The notes: generated by a model not told the origin, from the letters alone. A stretch of DNA of 64,000 bases from Saccharopolyspora_D taberi (GCF_039534165.1 NZ_BAAAUX010000032.1:1-64000); one strand, 5' to 3'; counted from the first letter of the stretch, positions 43,366-51,540 are shown. Program-made: numbers and translations.

Positions 43366-43839
43366 TCACCCGAACATGCCGGGCTGGTAGTCGCCCGCGG
43401 GGTTCTGGACGAGGACGTTCAGGCGGTTGAAGGAGTTGATGACCGCGATCAGGGTGACCAGGGCGGCGAGCTGGTCCTCGTCGTAGTGCTTGGCGGCGTT
43501 CGCCCAGACGTCGTCGGAGACCCCGCCCGCCGCGTCGGCGATGCGGGTGCCCGCCTCCGCCAGCTCCAGCGCGGCCCGCTCCGCCTCGGTGAACACCGTG
43601 GCCTCCCGCCACGCGGCCACGAGGTTGAGGCGCACCGTGGTCTCCCCGGCGTGCAGGGCGTCCTTGGAGTGCATGTCGACGCAGAACCCGCAGCCGTTGA
43701 TCTGGCTCGCGCGCAGGAGCACCAGGTGGTGGGTCGACTCGGGAAGCCCCGAGTCCGAGACGGCTTTGCCTGCCGCGACGATGTGTTTGATGGCCTTGGC
43801 CGAGACCCGGTTCTCGACGATGTTCAGTCGGGCGTTCAT
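43366..43839 (-). CDS. AhpD-like carboxymuconolactone decarboxylase family protein
   Basis: A 157-residue protein. The AhpD-type redox/proton-relay motif is NGCGFCVDMHSKDAL (Cys51 and Cys54 with the following His), and the helical domain ends LVTLIAVINSFNRLNV. Such proteins are alkylhydroperoxidase-like. ATG at 43839 has AAGGAG seven bases upstream. It lies just before the zinc-finger gene on the same strand but two strong hairpins separate them. Confidence 0.9.
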   Translation of the reverse strand: MNARLNIVENRVSAKAIKHIVAAGKAVSDSGLPESTHHLVLLRASQINGCGFCVDMHSKDALHAGETTVRLNLVAAWREATVFTEAERAALELAEAGTRIADAAGGVSDDVWANAAKHYDEDQLAALVTLIAVINSFNRLNVLVQNPAGDYQPGMFG

Positions 43840-43911
43840 CGGTGCGCTCCTTGCTCTTTCGATGGGTACACCCCTATGACCCCGGCGCTCGGGGAGATGT
43901 GACACGGGGGT

Positions 43912-43956
43912 GCGACCGGTCGGGGCAGGGGGGAGGAGGTTGCCCCGACCGGTCGC
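43912..43956. terminator. Hairpin with 16-bp stem
   Basis: GCGACCGGTCGGGGCA pairs perfectly with TGCCCCGACCGGTCGC around a 13-base purine-rich loop. It lies after the zinc-finger gene (minus strand) and before the AhpD-like gene. Confidence 0.75.
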
Positions 43957-43958
43957 GC

Positions 43959-43996
43959 GGCTCGGTGCCCGGAGTCGGGGGCAGCGGCACCGAGCC
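43959..43996. terminator. Second hairpin, 11-bp stem
   Basis: GGCTCGGTGCC and GGCACCGAGCC pair around a 16-base loop, directly next to the 16-bp hairpin and 5 bp after the stop of the zinc-finger gene. Confidence 0.7.
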
Positions 43997-44001
43997 GGGT
44001 C

Positions 44002-44247
44002 TCAGAACCTGATCAGGCCGTTGAGGATTCGGCGTTGGAGTTCCAGCGCCGGAGCCGCGAGGCGGTGCGCTTCGCGGTTGCAGGGCGGGCAGGTCGGCCA
44101 GAGCCAGGCGAGTTCCGAGTTGTCGGCGGGCAGTCGCTTGCCGCACAACGTCGTCACTTCCGTTCCGGTCGGGTAGCCGCCCGCGGGCCGGGCGTCCAGG
44201 CTCGCGTGCCGGGAGCCCTCGCAGGGGACCCAGTGGAACGGGTACAT
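44002..44247 (-). CDS. Small zinc-finger protein of Pseudonocardiaceae type
   Basis: An 81-residue protein beginning MYPFHWVP, with histidines and cysteines spaced for metal binding: FHWVPC, SRHAS, TLCGKRL, WPTCPPCNREAH. Proteins with this MYPFHW...TLCG...WLWPTC layout are frequent in Pseudonocardiaceae next to XRE regulators and are usually annotated as zinc finger proteins. The start is ATG at 44247; a GTG two codons earlier is possible. It is divergent from the XRE gene with an AT-rich spacer of 121 bp and may be its target or partner. Role unknown. Confidence 0.75.
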   Translation of the reverse strand: MYPFHWVPCEGSRHASLDARPAGGYPTGTEVTTLCGKRLPADNSELAWLWPTCPPCNREAHRLAAPALELQRRILNGLIRF

Positions 44248-44368
44248 CGGCACCGCCCTGGTGAACTGGAGATCAATTGATGTAGCCAGATTGCCCGTCT
44301 ATTAGACGCTGATCAATTCCACGATTGAGGGAAGTGCAAGGCGATTCTTTGCGGATAGCATTTGTCTT
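44248..44368. promoter_or_regulatory. Divergent AT-rich promoter region of the XRE cluster
   Basis: This spacer is far less GC-rich than its surroundings. TGATCAATT occurs near 44310 and a related GATCAATTGA near 44270. TAGCAT at 44356-44361 lies seven bases before the GTG at 44369, so the XRE messenger may be leaderless. Confidence 0.5.
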
Positions 44369-45223
44369 GTGCCTGTAGACAGTAACGGTGTAACTCCGAG
44401 AGCCCGCGCGCTTTCCGCCGCGATCCGTTCGATTCGGGAGCGTTCGGGGGTGAGTGGAAGAGAACTGAGCCGACGTTTGGGTCTGAGCCATGGAACGGTT
44501 TCGCACTGGGAGACCGGTCGACGGATACCGACACCGGAGGACGTGGCGTCGCTGCTGACGGCGGCCGGGGTGACCGGTTCCGAGAAGAAGCGCCTGGTCG
44601 AGCTCGCCCGGCACGCAGGCGAACCGAACTGGCTCACCGTCGGAATGCCCGGCATTCCGCAGCAGTTGGCCGGGGCCGTCGAATGCGAGCGAGCCGCTTC
44701 CGCCATCGTCGAATGGGCGCCGATGGTCGTGCCCGGGCTGCTGCAAACTACCGACTATTCGCGTGCGATCTCCCTCGCCAGCGGCCTTCCGGTGCACGAG
44801 ACCGAGGCCCGGGTGATGTTGCGCACGGCGCGGCGGGAAGTGGTGACCGGCAAGAATCCGGTCCACCTCTCCGTGTTGATCGGCGAGAACGCCGTGAAGG
44901 ACAAGATCGGCGAACCCGGGGTGATGGCGGACCAGCTCCAGCACCTCCTCGAACTGGGTGCCCGGGACAACGTGGTCATCCGGGTCGTACCGGCGCGCGT
45001 CGGCTGGCATCCAGGAGTGGCGGGGCCGTTCGTGCTCTACGACTTCCCGGATTCGCCACCCGTCGTGCACTTCGAGCACTACAGCTCCGGGGCGTTCGTC
45101 CCCGATGACGACGACGTCCAGGCGTACCGGCATGCGGTGGACAGCATCAGCAGGGTTGCCTTGACCACTGCGGCGACGTCAGAGTTCATCGGGAAGCTCG
45201 CCGAGCAGAGGGAGCGCGCATGA
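44369..45223 (+). CDS. XRE family regulator with DUF5753 domain
   Basis: A 284-residue helix-turn-helix protein. Residues about 10-65 carry the HTH (SGRELSRRLGLSHGTVSHWETGRR), and the rest is the DUF5753 domain with VPGLLQTTDYSRAI and the FVLYDFPD...VVHFEHYSSGAFV strands. Such proteins pair with DUF397 proteins in Streptomyces and relatives (WhiJ/BldB-type systems) and affect development or antibiotic production. The stop overlaps the DUF397 start (ATGA), typical of these pairs. The start is GTG at 44369. Confidence 0.93.
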   Translation: MPVDSNGVTPRARALSAAIRSIRERSGVSGRELSRRLGLSHGTVSHWETGRRIPTPEDVASLLTAAGVTGSEKKRLVELARHAGEPNWLTVGMPGIPQQLAGAVECERAASAIVEWAPMVVPGLLQTTDYSRAISLASGLPVHETEARVMLRTARREVVTGKNPVHLSVLIGENAVKDKIGEPGVMADQLQHLLELGARDNVVIRVVPARVGWHPGVAGPFVLYDFPDSPPVVHFEHYSSGAFVPDDDDVQAYRHAVDSISRVALTTAATSEFIGKLAEQRERA

Positions 45224-45399
45224 TGTGGCGGAAGTCGAGCTACAGCAACCCCAACGGAAACTGCGTCGAAGTCGGCGCCTTACCCGCCGGAGCGGCGGTC
45301 CGAGACACGAAGGACCGCGCGGCCGGGTACTTCACGGCGACCGGTCCGCAGTGGCGGGCGTTCCTCGCCGCGCTGAAGACCGGCCGCTTCGACCACTGA
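45220..45399 (+). CDS. DUF397 small protein
   Basis: A 59-residue protein reading MMWRKSSYSNPNGNCVEV, then ALPAGAAVRDTKD and WRAFLAALKTGRF. This is the complete DUF397 pattern (WRKSSYS, NCVEVA, VRDSKD, W-x-x-F). It overlaps the XRE regulator by four bases. In WhiJ-like systems the small protein binds and modulates its cognate regulator. An ATG one codon later is also possible. Confidence 0.92.
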   Translation: MMWRKSSYSNPNGNCVEVGALPAGAAVRDTKDRAAGYFTATGPQWRAFLAALKTGRFDH

Positions 45400-45409
45400 C
45401 GCGAAACCC

Positions 45410-45440
45410 CGTGCGGCCCGGGCAAAACCCGGGCCGCACG
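45410..45440. terminator. Bidirectional terminator, 13-bp stem
   Basis: CGTGCGGCCCGGG and CCCGGGCCGCACG pair perfectly around CAAAA. It lies between the convergent DUF397 and MFS genes. Confidence 0.85.
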
Positions 45441-45441
45441 G

Positions 45442-46884
45442 TCAAGAAACCGCCACCACCGCGCGCCGCACCTCAACGCGCGAAGGTGCGAGCAGTGCCC
45501 CCACCGCCACCGCGCCGAGCGCGGTCAGCGCGGCGATCGCCCAGAGCATGACCTGCCAAGCCCCGGTCAGCTGTGCGGCCTGCTCGGCGGTGCCGAGCTT
45601 CCCGGTCGCCACCCGGCCCGCCTGCTCCGCACCGAGACCGCCGGTCAGCAGCGTGATCAGCACCGAGCCGAACAGCGCCATCACCAGCGTCTGGCTGCCG
45701 CCGCGGACCGTGTTCAGCAGCCCGGCCGCCATGCCGGTGCGCGAGCGGTCCACCTGGTTCATCGCCTGCGCGTCGATCAGGCCCGTCGCCAGGCCGATCC
45801 CGAGCCCCACCGTCAGCAGCGGACCGAGCAGTTCCCCTCCTCCGATCCCCGGGTGCAGCCGGGTCAGCCAGGCGTTGCCCGCCGCGATCAGCAGCAGGCC
45901 GCCGGTGATCAGCAGCCGCGGCGGGACACCCCGGTTGACCAGTCGTCCGGTGAGCATCGGCAGCACCAGCGTCGGCACCGTCGACATCAGCATGACCAGG
46001 CCGGAATCCCGCGCCGACATCCCGTTCGCTCCCTGCAGGTAGGTCGGCAGGTACGACATCACCCCGCCGAAGCCCAGCACCATCACCACGCCCGCCAGCA
46101 GCCAGCCGACGAACCGCCGGTCGCGCAGCAGCGTCAGGTCCAGCACCGGGTGCGGCGAGCGCCGCTCGACGGCCGCGAACACCGCGAGCAGTCCCGCGCC
46201 CGCCGCGAGCAGGCCCAGCACCAGCGGGCTCGTCCAGCCCGCGCGGGAGCTCTGGGTGATCGCGAACATGACCGACGCGAGCCCGCCGATGAACGTCAGC
46301 GCGCCGATCCAGTCCACCCGCGTGCGCTGTTCGGCGCGGGACTCGGTCATCGCGGAAGTGCCCGCCAGCAGCAGGAATCCCGCCGCGGCGAAGGTGCCGA
46401 AGGTGGCCCGCCAGCCGAGCGCGCCGACCAGCCAGCCCGCCAGCGTCGGGCCGATCGCCATGCCCACGCCCGCGACGGTGCCCATCGCGGCGAACGCCTT
46501 GGTGCGCTCGGCCCCGGTGAACGTGGACGCCAGGATCGCGCCGCCACCGGCCATCACCCCGGCCGCCCCGATGCCGGTGACCGTGCGGGCCACGTCCAGC
46601 AGCAGGATGCTCGGCGTCACTGCGGCGACCAGGCTGCCCAGCGCGTAGGTCGCCGCCCCGGCGCGGTAGATCCGGCGCCTGCCGAACAGGTCCCCGGTCG
46701 ACCCGGCGACCAGCATGAACGACGACGCGGTGAGGAAGTAGCCGGTCACCACCCATTGCAGGGTGCTGCCGGAGGTGTTCAACGCCGCCCCGATCTGCGG
46801 CAGGGCGACCGTCGTGCCGGACATCGACATCGGCAGCGTCAGGTACCCGAGCAGGACGACCGCCAGCGTCAGCTTGTTCTTCAC
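45442..46884 (-). CDS. MFS transporter, DHA2-like (14-helix) drug exporter
   Basis: A 480-residue transporter with about 14 helices. It shows the MFS motif GDLFGRRRIYRAGA in the loop between helices 2 and 3, motif C-like GPTLAGWLVGALGWRATF, and starts KNKLTLAVVLLGYLTLPMSM. Proteins like this export drugs and toxic compounds using proton motive force. GTG at 46884 follows TGAGG. It lies eight bases after the FMN reductase in one operon and is controlled from the divergent TetR gene at 47580. Confidence 0.92.
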   Translation of the reverse strand: MKNKLTLAVVLLGYLTLPMSMSGTTVALPQIGAALNTSGSTLQWVVTGYFLTASSFMLVAGSTGDLFGRRRIYRAGAATYALGSLVAAVTPSILLLDVARTVTGIGAAGVMAGGGAILASTFTGAERTKAFAAMGTVAGVGMAIGPTLAGWLVGALGWRATFGTFAAAGFLLLAGTSAMTESRAEQRTRVDWIGALTFIGGLASVMFAITQSSRAGWTSPLVLGLLAAGAGLLAVFAAVERRSPHPVLDLTLLRDRRFVGWLLAGVVMVLGFGGVMSYLPTYLQGANGMSARDSGLVMLMSTVPTLVLPMLTGRLVNRGVPPRLLITGGLLLIAAGNAWLTRLHPGIGGGELLGPLLTVGLGIGLATGLIDAQAMNQVDRSRTGMAAGLLNTVRGGSQTLVMALFGSVLITLLTGGLGAEQAGRVATGKLGTAEQAAQLTGAWQVMLWAIAALTALGAVAVGALLAPSRVEVRRAVVAVS

Positions 46885-46892
46885 GGTCGGCC

Positions 46893-47462
46893 TCACGCGG
46901 CGTACGGCTCGGCCGCGCGGGCGCCGCGCAGCGCGCGGGCCCACCAGGTGAGCTGGTTGAGCATGCCCTTGGCCGCGGCGTTGCAGCCCTCGTCGACCGG
47001 CACGCCGGACTCGTCGAAGCGGTCCCACGCGTTGTGGAAGCTGACGGTGTCGCGGACGGTCGTCGCGTGCAGCTCGGCGAACACCAGCCGCAGCTGCTCG
47101 ACGGCGCGCAGACCGCCGCCCATGCCGCCGTAGGACACGAACCCGACCGGCTTGGCCTGCCACTCCGCGCGGTAGAGGTCGATCGCGTTCTTCAGCGGCG
47201 CGGGGAAGCTGTGGTTGTACTCGGGCGTGACGACGACGAAGGCGTCGGCGGCGGCCAGCCGCTCGCCGAGCGCGGTCACGTGCGGGCCGGGCTCGGCGCC
47301 GAAGTCGATGGCGGTGGGCAGCGGGATCCCGGCCAGGTCCACGACGTCGACGTCGAGGCCGTCGAACTGCCGGGCCTGCTCGGCGAACCAGCTGGCCACG
47401 GTCGGCCCGAAGCGGCCTTCGCGGTTGCTCCCGATGATCACTGCGAGGCGCAGTTCGGACAT
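46893..47462 (-). CDS. NADPH-dependent FMN reductase (chromate/quinone reductase type)
   Basis: A 189-residue flavodoxin-fold reductase. The flavin loop is GSNREGRFGPTVASWF near residues 11-26, and TPEYNHSFPAPLKNAIDLY with YGGMGGGLRAVEQLR are the conserved NADPH:FMN oxidoreductase segments. ATG at 47462 has GAGGAG five bases upstream. It is the first gene of the operon with the MFS transporter, divergent from a TetR regulator, which suggests an inducible defence against quinone-like or electrophilic compounds. Confidence 0.92.
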   Translation of the reverse strand: MSELRLAVIIGSNREGRFGPTVASWFAEQARQFDGLDVDVVDLAGIPLPTAIDFGAEPGPHVTALGERLAAADAFVVVTPEYNHSFPAPLKNAIDLYRAEWQAKPVGFVSYGGMGGGLRAVEQLRLVFAELHATTVRDTVSFHNAWDRFDESGVPVDEGCNAAAKGMLNQLTWWARALRGARAAEPYAA

Positions 47463-47504
47463 CTTCACTCCTCGGGTCGGTGTGCCGGAGGCGGACGAGT
47501 GGTA

Positions 47505-47563
47505 AAGTACAACATGTAATGCACTTAGTGCAATGACCACTGTACTTATGATCGCTGTACTTA
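47505..47563. promoter_or_regulatory. Operator cluster between FMN reductase and TetR
   Basis: TGCACT-T-AGTGCA (47520-47532) is a perfect palindrome. AAGTACA (47505-47511) and two TGTACTT copies (47541-47547, 47556-47562) flank it. The region is AT-rich and lies in the divergent promoter, as expected for the TetR protein's binding sites. Confidence 0.7.
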
Positions 47564-47579
47564 GGCTTGGGAGTGTGCT

Positions 47580-48215
47580 TTGAGCAGGGAGAACGCCGCG
47601 CGGCGCGGACCGGAGAAGCGGCGGGCGATCCTCGAAGGGGCCCGCGAGGTGTTCGGCCGGGACGGCTACACCCGCGCCAGCATCGACGCGATCGCCAAGG
47701 CCGCCGAGGTCTCGACCCGCACCATCTACAACCACTTCAAGGACAAGGAGGAGCTGTTCCGCGCGGTGATCCTGGAAAGCGCGGAGCAGGTCCGCGAGGT
47801 CCAGCTGGCCGACCTGGACCGCAACCTCGGCAAGATCGTCGATCTGGAGTCGGACCTGGTCGACCTCGGGCTCGCCTTCACCAGGGTGATGCCCCGGTTC
47901 GGCGCGCACTTCGCGCTGGTGCGCCAGATCCAGGCCGAGATCGGCCATGTCCCGGACGACGTCATCCACGCCTGGCAGGAGGCGGGGCCGCAGCGCGTGC
48001 ACGAGGACTTGGCGCGCAGGCTGGCCGAGCTGGGCGACAGGGGCCTGCTCGACGTCCCGGACCCGAAGCGGGCTGCGCTGCACTTCGTGGCGCTGGTGGG
48101 CAGCGAGGTGCAGAGCCGGACGTACTACGGCGCGCTGCCCATCGGCGACGCCGAGCGGGAGGAGATCGTCCGGGCCGGCGTCGAGGTGTTCCTGCGCGCT
48201 TACCGTCCTAAGTAG
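47580..48215 (+). CDS. TetR family transcriptional regulator
   Basis: A 211-residue repressor. The N-terminal HTH is ASIDAIAKAAEVSTRTIYNHFKDKEELF, and the C-terminal domain belongs to the AefR-like type (FALVRQIQAEIGHVPDDVIHAWQEAG). It starts with TTG at 47580, with GGGAG five bases before; no ATG or GTG is available at the right place. It is divergent from the FMN reductase-MFS operon and likely represses it until an inducer binds. Confidence 0.92.
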   Translation: MSRENAARRGPEKRRAILEGAREVFGRDGYTRASIDAIAKAAEVSTRTIYNHFKDKEELFRAVILESAEQVREVQLADLDRNLGKIVDLESDLVDLGLAFTRVMPRFGAHFALVRQIQAEIGHVPDDVIHAWQEAGPQRVHEDLARRLAELGDRGLLDVPDPKRAALHFVALVGSEVQSRTYYGALPIGDAEREEIVRAGVEVFLRAYRPK

Positions 48216-48221
48216 ACGGCA

Positions 48222-48251
48222 CGCGGCCCGGGGGAGAGCCCCCGGGCCGCG
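48222..48251. terminator. Bidirectional terminator, 13-bp stem
   Basis: CGCGGCCCGGGGG and CCCCCGGGCCGCG pair perfectly around AGAG, between the convergent TetR and catalase genes. Confidence 0.87.
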
Positions 48252-48294
48252 CGTTGTGGTGGGTTACCGCAGTCAGCGGTGGGTCAGGGCCGGA

Positions 48295-49743
48295 TCAGCC
48301 CTGGACCTTCTCGGCGATCTTGTCACCGGTGTCCTTGTCGACGCTGCGCCAGTAGGCCAGCGCGCGTTCCAGGACGGGCTTGCTCACGCCGCCGAGCAGG
48401 TGGCCGGAGACGTTGTCGACGAACCGGGCGCGCTCCTCGTCGCTGAAGACCTCGCGCACCAGGGTGCCCGGCTGGCCGAAGTCGTCGTCCTCGGAGTGCA
48501 GGGCGTAGGCGGTGCGCAGGATCTCCTGCTCGACGTTGGCCGGGGCCACGTCGTCGGCGAAGGTCTCGGTCGCGGCGTGCGGGCCGCCGTAGCTGTTCGG
48601 CGCGTAGACCGGGTCCTGGCCGAGGCCGAACCGCATCGAGCCGTCCTTGGAGTAGCTGTTGACCTCCGAGATCGGCCGGTTGACCGGCAGCTCCATGTAG
48701 TTGGTGCCGATCCGGTAGCGGTGCGCGTCCGGGTAGGAGAACAGCCTGCCCTGCAGCATCTTGTCCGGCGACGGGCCGATGCCCGGCACCAGGTTCGACG
48801 GCTCGAACGCGGACTGCTCGATCTGGGCGAAGTAGTTCTCCGGGTTCCGGTTCAGCACGAACCGGCCGACCTCGATCAGCGGGTAGTCGCCGTGCGGCCA
48901 CACCTTGGTCAGGTCGAACGGGTTGAACCGGTAGTCCGCGGCTTCGGCGTACGGCATGACCTGCACGTACAGCGTCCAGCTCGGGTGCTCGCCCGCCTTG
49001 ATGGTGTTCCACAGGTCGCGGATGTGGTGGTCCGCGTCGGTGCCTGCGAGCTGGTCGGCCTGGGCCTGGGTGAGGAAGTCGTGGCCCTGGTCGGTCTTGA
49101 AGTGGTACTTGACCCAGAACTTCTCGCCGCCCGCGTTCTGCCACAGGTAGGTGTGCGAACCGTAGAGGTTCATGTTCCGCCAGGTGGCCGGGATGCCGCG
49201 GTCGCCCATCAGCCAGGTCACCTGGTGGGCCGACTCGGGGCAGGCCGACCAGAAGTCCCACTGCATGTCGTGGTCGCGCAGGTGGTTGTCGGCGCGGCGC
49301 TTCTGCGAGCGGATGAAGTCCGGGAACTTGATCGCGTCGCGGATGAAGAAGACCGGGGTGTTGTTGCCGACGAGGTCGTAGTTGCCCTCGGTCGTGTAGA
49401 ACTTGATCGCGGTTCCGCGCGGGTCGCGCCAGGTGTCGGGGGAACCCAGCTCACCGGCGACCGACGAGAACCGGATCAGCGTCTCGGTCCTGGTGCCCGG
49501 CTGGAACACGGCGGCCTTGGTGAACTGGCTGACGTCCTCGGTCACCTCGAAGAAGCCGAACGCGCCGCCGCCCTTGGCGTGCACCACGCGCTCGGGCACC
49601 CGCTCGCGGTTGAACTGCGCGTTCTTCTCGATCAGGTAGTGGTCCTGGAGCAGGACCGGACCGTTCGGGCCCGCGGTGAGGGAGTGGTCGTCGCTGCCGA
49701 CCGGGATGCCGGCATTGGTCGTCGTGAATCGTGCCGAACTCAC
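48295..49743 (-). CDS. Monofunctional heme catalase
   Basis: A 482-residue small-subunit catalase that splits hydrogen peroxide. The active-site histidine is in ERVVHAKGGGAFG (around 54-67), the distal Asn in the FYTTEGNYDLVGNNTPVFF segment, and the proximal heme Tyr in RLFSYPDAHRYRIG. GTG at 49743 overlaps the Fur-type regulator's stop (GTGA), so it is translated with it. Longer frames upstream are the shadow of the fur gene. Streptomyces CatA under CatR is a close parallel. Confidence 0.96.
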   Translation of the reverse strand: MSSARFTTTNAGIPVGSDDHSLTAGPNGPVLLQDHYLIEKNAQFNRERVPERVVHAKGGGAFGFFEVTEDVSQFTKAAVFQPGTRTETLIRFSSVAGELGSPDTWRDPRGTAIKFYTTEGNYDLVGNNTPVFFIRDAIKFPDFIRSQKRRADNHLRDHDMQWDFWSACPESAHQVTWLMGDRGIPATWRNMNLYGSHTYLWQNAGGEKFWVKYHFKTDQGHDFLTQAQADQLAGTDADHHIRDLWNTIKAGEHPSWTLYVQVMPYAEAADYRFNPFDLTKVWPHGDYPLIEVGRFVLNRNPENYFAQIEQSAFEPSNLVPGIGPSPDKMLQGRLFSYPDAHRYRIGTNYMELPVNRPISEVNSYSKDGSMRFGLGQDPVYAPNSYGGPHAATETFADDVAPANVEQEILRTAYALHSEDDDFGQPGTLVREVFSDEERARFVDNVSGHLLGGVSKPVLERALAYWRSVDKDTGDKIAEKVQG

Positions 49744-50222
49744 GATCGCGCCTCCTCGTGGTGGTCGGTCGGCTCGTCGGCCGACGATCGACAGTCTGGG
49801 CAACGACCCCAGAAGACGATCTCCGCCTCGTCGACCTCGAAGCCCGCGGTGGTCGACGGCGTCAGGCACGGCGCGGCGCCGTGGACGCAGTCCACGTCCT
49901 CGGTCCGGCCGCACTGGCGGCACACCAGGTGGTGGTGGTTGTCGGCGGTGCGGGTCTCGAACCGGGCCGGGTGCCCGGCCGGTTCGATGCGCCGGAGGAG
50001 CCCGGCCTCGGTGCACGCGTTCAGGACGTCGTAGACGGCCTGCGTGGACACCGAACCCAGGTCCTGCCGAACCGCGCTCGCCACCTGGTCCGCGGTCGAG
50101 TGCGGGTGGTCCCGCAGCCACCGCAGCGTCGCGATCCTGGGCCCGGTCGCCCGCAGCCCGGCGCCGCGCAACCGTTCGCGCACGTCACCGGGGGTCTTGG
50201 CGGGGACCGCATCGGGGGTCAT
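49740..50222 (-). CDS. Fur family peroxide-responsive regulator (CatR/FurA-like)
   Basis: A 160-residue Fur/PerR protein. The winged helix occupies residues 10-85 (TADQVASAVRQDLGSVSTQAVYDVLNAC), and the metal-binding half has the motif DNHHHLVCRQCGRTEDVDC with a second CPDC near the C-terminus. It lies directly before the catalase with overlapping stop and start, so the regulator and its target form one autoregulated unit that opens when peroxide oxidises the protein. The promoter upstream contains the likely binding site. Confidence 0.94.
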   Translation of the reverse strand: MTPDAVPAKTPGDVRERLRGAGLRATGPRIATLRWLRDHPHSTADQVASAVRQDLGSVSTQAVYDVLNACTEAGLLRRIEPAGHPARFETRTADNHHHLVCRQCGRTEDVDCVHGAAPCLTPSTTAGFEVDEAEIVFWGRCPDCRSSADEPTDHHEEARS

Positions 50223-50232
50223 GGCGCCACCC

Positions 50233-50263
50233 AGTATGCCACGGATAAACTGGAATCAGTCAA
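50233..50263 (-). promoter_or_regulatory. Promoter of the fur-catalase operon
   Basis: TTGACT (50263-50258) and CATACT (50238-50233) on the minus strand, 19 bp apart. The AT-rich TTGACTGATTCCAGTTTATC stretch between them is a likely Fur/CatR site. Confidence 0.5.
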
Positions 50264-50301
50264 GATAACGTCCCCAACATGTGGTGAGCGCCCCGGCCAC
50301 C

Positions 50302-50694
50302 TCAGCTGACGGCCTCGGCGAGCGCGTGGCTGTCCTCGTAGGCGTGGTAACGGGTGATCCTGCCATCGACGACGGTGAAGTGGAACGCGAAGGGCGTGAT
50401 GAAGGGCTTGCCGGTGGCCCGGACGATCTGGTGCATGTGCCCGAGGGCAACCGCGTGCTCACCGTCGACGAGCAGCCGCGCGACGTCGAATGCCCTGCGC
50501 TCCAGCCGCTCGGGCAGCAGCGCGAAGAACTCGGCGACCTCGGCCCTGGTCGACAGCCTGCCGACCCACGGGACGGCCGGGGAGCCGTAGACGTACCAGT
50601 CGACGGACTCGGCGAACAGCGCCGTCGCGCCTTCGGCGTCGCCGGCCCCGATGCGGGCGTAGAACTCCTCGATGGTGGCGCGGGTGTCGTTCAT
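50302..50694 (-). CDS. SnoaL-like / NTF2-fold polyketide cyclase family protein
   Basis: A 130-residue NTF2-like cone-fold protein: IEEFYARIGAGDAEGATALFAESVDWYVYG at the N-terminus, then VGRLSTRAEVAEFFALLPERL and the strands AFHFTVVDGRITRYHAYEDSHAL. Members are isomerases, cyclases or ligand binders. ATG at 50694 has AGGAGGT six bases upstream. It is divergent from a MarR regulator and may be under its control. Confidence 0.9.
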   Translation of the reverse strand: MNDTRATIEEFYARIGAGDAEGATALFAESVDWYVYGSPAVPWVGRLSTRAEVAEFFALLPERLERRAFDVARLLVDGEHAVALGHMHQIVRATGKPFITPFAFHFTVVDGRITRYHAYEDSHALAEAVS

Positions 50695-50789
50695 GGCTAC
50701 CTCCTGATCACGATGTCAGGAGGTGCAAGCGGATGGCCCCCAGATTTATTCCGCGCATCAACTATCCGCCCAGCAACTAAGATGGCGGG

Positions 50790-51248
50790 GTGAGCGACAT
50801 CGACGATCCGCGGCTGACCGCGTCCGGGCTGCTGATGGAGGCCCACGACGGCCTGGTCCGCAAGCTCCTGCCGGGGCTGGCAGCGCACGGCCTGGCCCGC
50901 CCGGACTTCAACGTGCTGATCCGCCTGGCCCGGTCACCGGGCGGCAGACTGCGGATGAGCGACCTCGCAGCGCAGACGGCACTGTCCACCAGCGGCATCA
51001 CCCGGGTCGTGGACCGCCTCGAAGCAAGGGGCTTCGCCGACCGCGAGTCCCGCCCCGACGACCGCCGCAGCACCTACGCGGTCGTCACGGCAGAAGGAAG
51101 GAAAGTGCTGGAGCGTTTCCTGCCCGACCACCTGGCCGAGATCGACAGGTGGCTGACGGGTTTGCTGACGCCCGAGCAGCTGGACGCACTGCTGGAGGCC
51201 CTGCGCACCGTACGGGACGAGGTGTTCCCAGAGGCCACCTCGCACTAG
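50790..51248 (+). CDS. MarR family transcriptional regulator
   Basis: A 152-residue winged helix regulator: MSDLAAQTALSTSGITRVVDRLEARGFADRESRPDDRRSTYAVVTAEG is the full MarR DNA-binding core. It begins with GTG at 50790, preceded by GGGG. The 95-bp spacer shared with the divergent SnoaL-like gene probably holds its operator. A composite structured repeat begins about 15 bp after its stop and may act as terminator. Confidence 0.93.
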   Translation: MSDIDDPRLTASGLLMEAHDGLVRKLLPGLAAHGLARPDFNVLIRLARSPGGRLRMSDLAAQTALSTSGITRVVDRLEARGFADRESRPDDRRSTYAVVTAEGRKVLERFLPDHLAEIDRWLTGLLTPEQLDALLEALRTVRDEVFPEATSH

Positions 51249-51262
51249 GGCACCACCCAGAC

Positions 51263-51362
51263 CAACGCGCCCAGCGGACAACGAAGTCCCCACCCACAAG
51301 GGCGGAGTTGAAGTCTCCGCGCACAACGCGCCCAGCAAATGCCCCCACCTACAAGGGCGGGG
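51263..51362. repeat. CCCCACCCACAAGGGCGG units, copy B
   Basis: CAACGCGCCCAGC occurs twice (about 51264 and 51325), followed by CCCCACCCACAAGGGCGG, a degenerate third unit (AAGTCTCCGCGC) and CCCCCACCTACAAGGGCGGGG. This corresponds to the block at 41972-42033 but is one unit longer. Confidence 0.8.
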
Positions 51363-51365
51363 TTT

Positions 51366-51504
51366 GGTTCTCATCCCGTCGACCTGGCGCCAGCCCGATC
51401 AGGCCGTGTCAAGGGGGCACCGACAAGAAAACCGCAGCGGCCAAGCAATAAGGCCCCCTTGACGCGGTCTGATAGCCCTCGTGGAGGTCGACGGGATGAG
51501 AACC
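51366..51504. repeat. 139-bp palindromic element, copy B
   Basis: Outer arms GGTTCTCATCCCGTCGACCT at 51366-51385 and its exact complement at 51485-51504 are identical to copy A. The inner arms CAGGCCGTGTCAAGGGGGC / GGCCCCCTTGACGCGGTCTG are also identical, while the loop differs (GGCCAAGCAATAA against GCAACAACGCAAC). It lies between the convergent MarR and beta-galactosidase genes. Confidence 0.88.
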
Positions 51505-51540
51505 ACCCCAACCGAACCGCAGCGAACCGCGGAGACTCAT

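Noticed and set aside
48295..50121. Catalase with a 126-residue N-terminal extension
   Set aside because: The extension is the antisense-frame shadow of the fur gene. GTG at 49743 overlaps the fur stop and gives normal catalase length.
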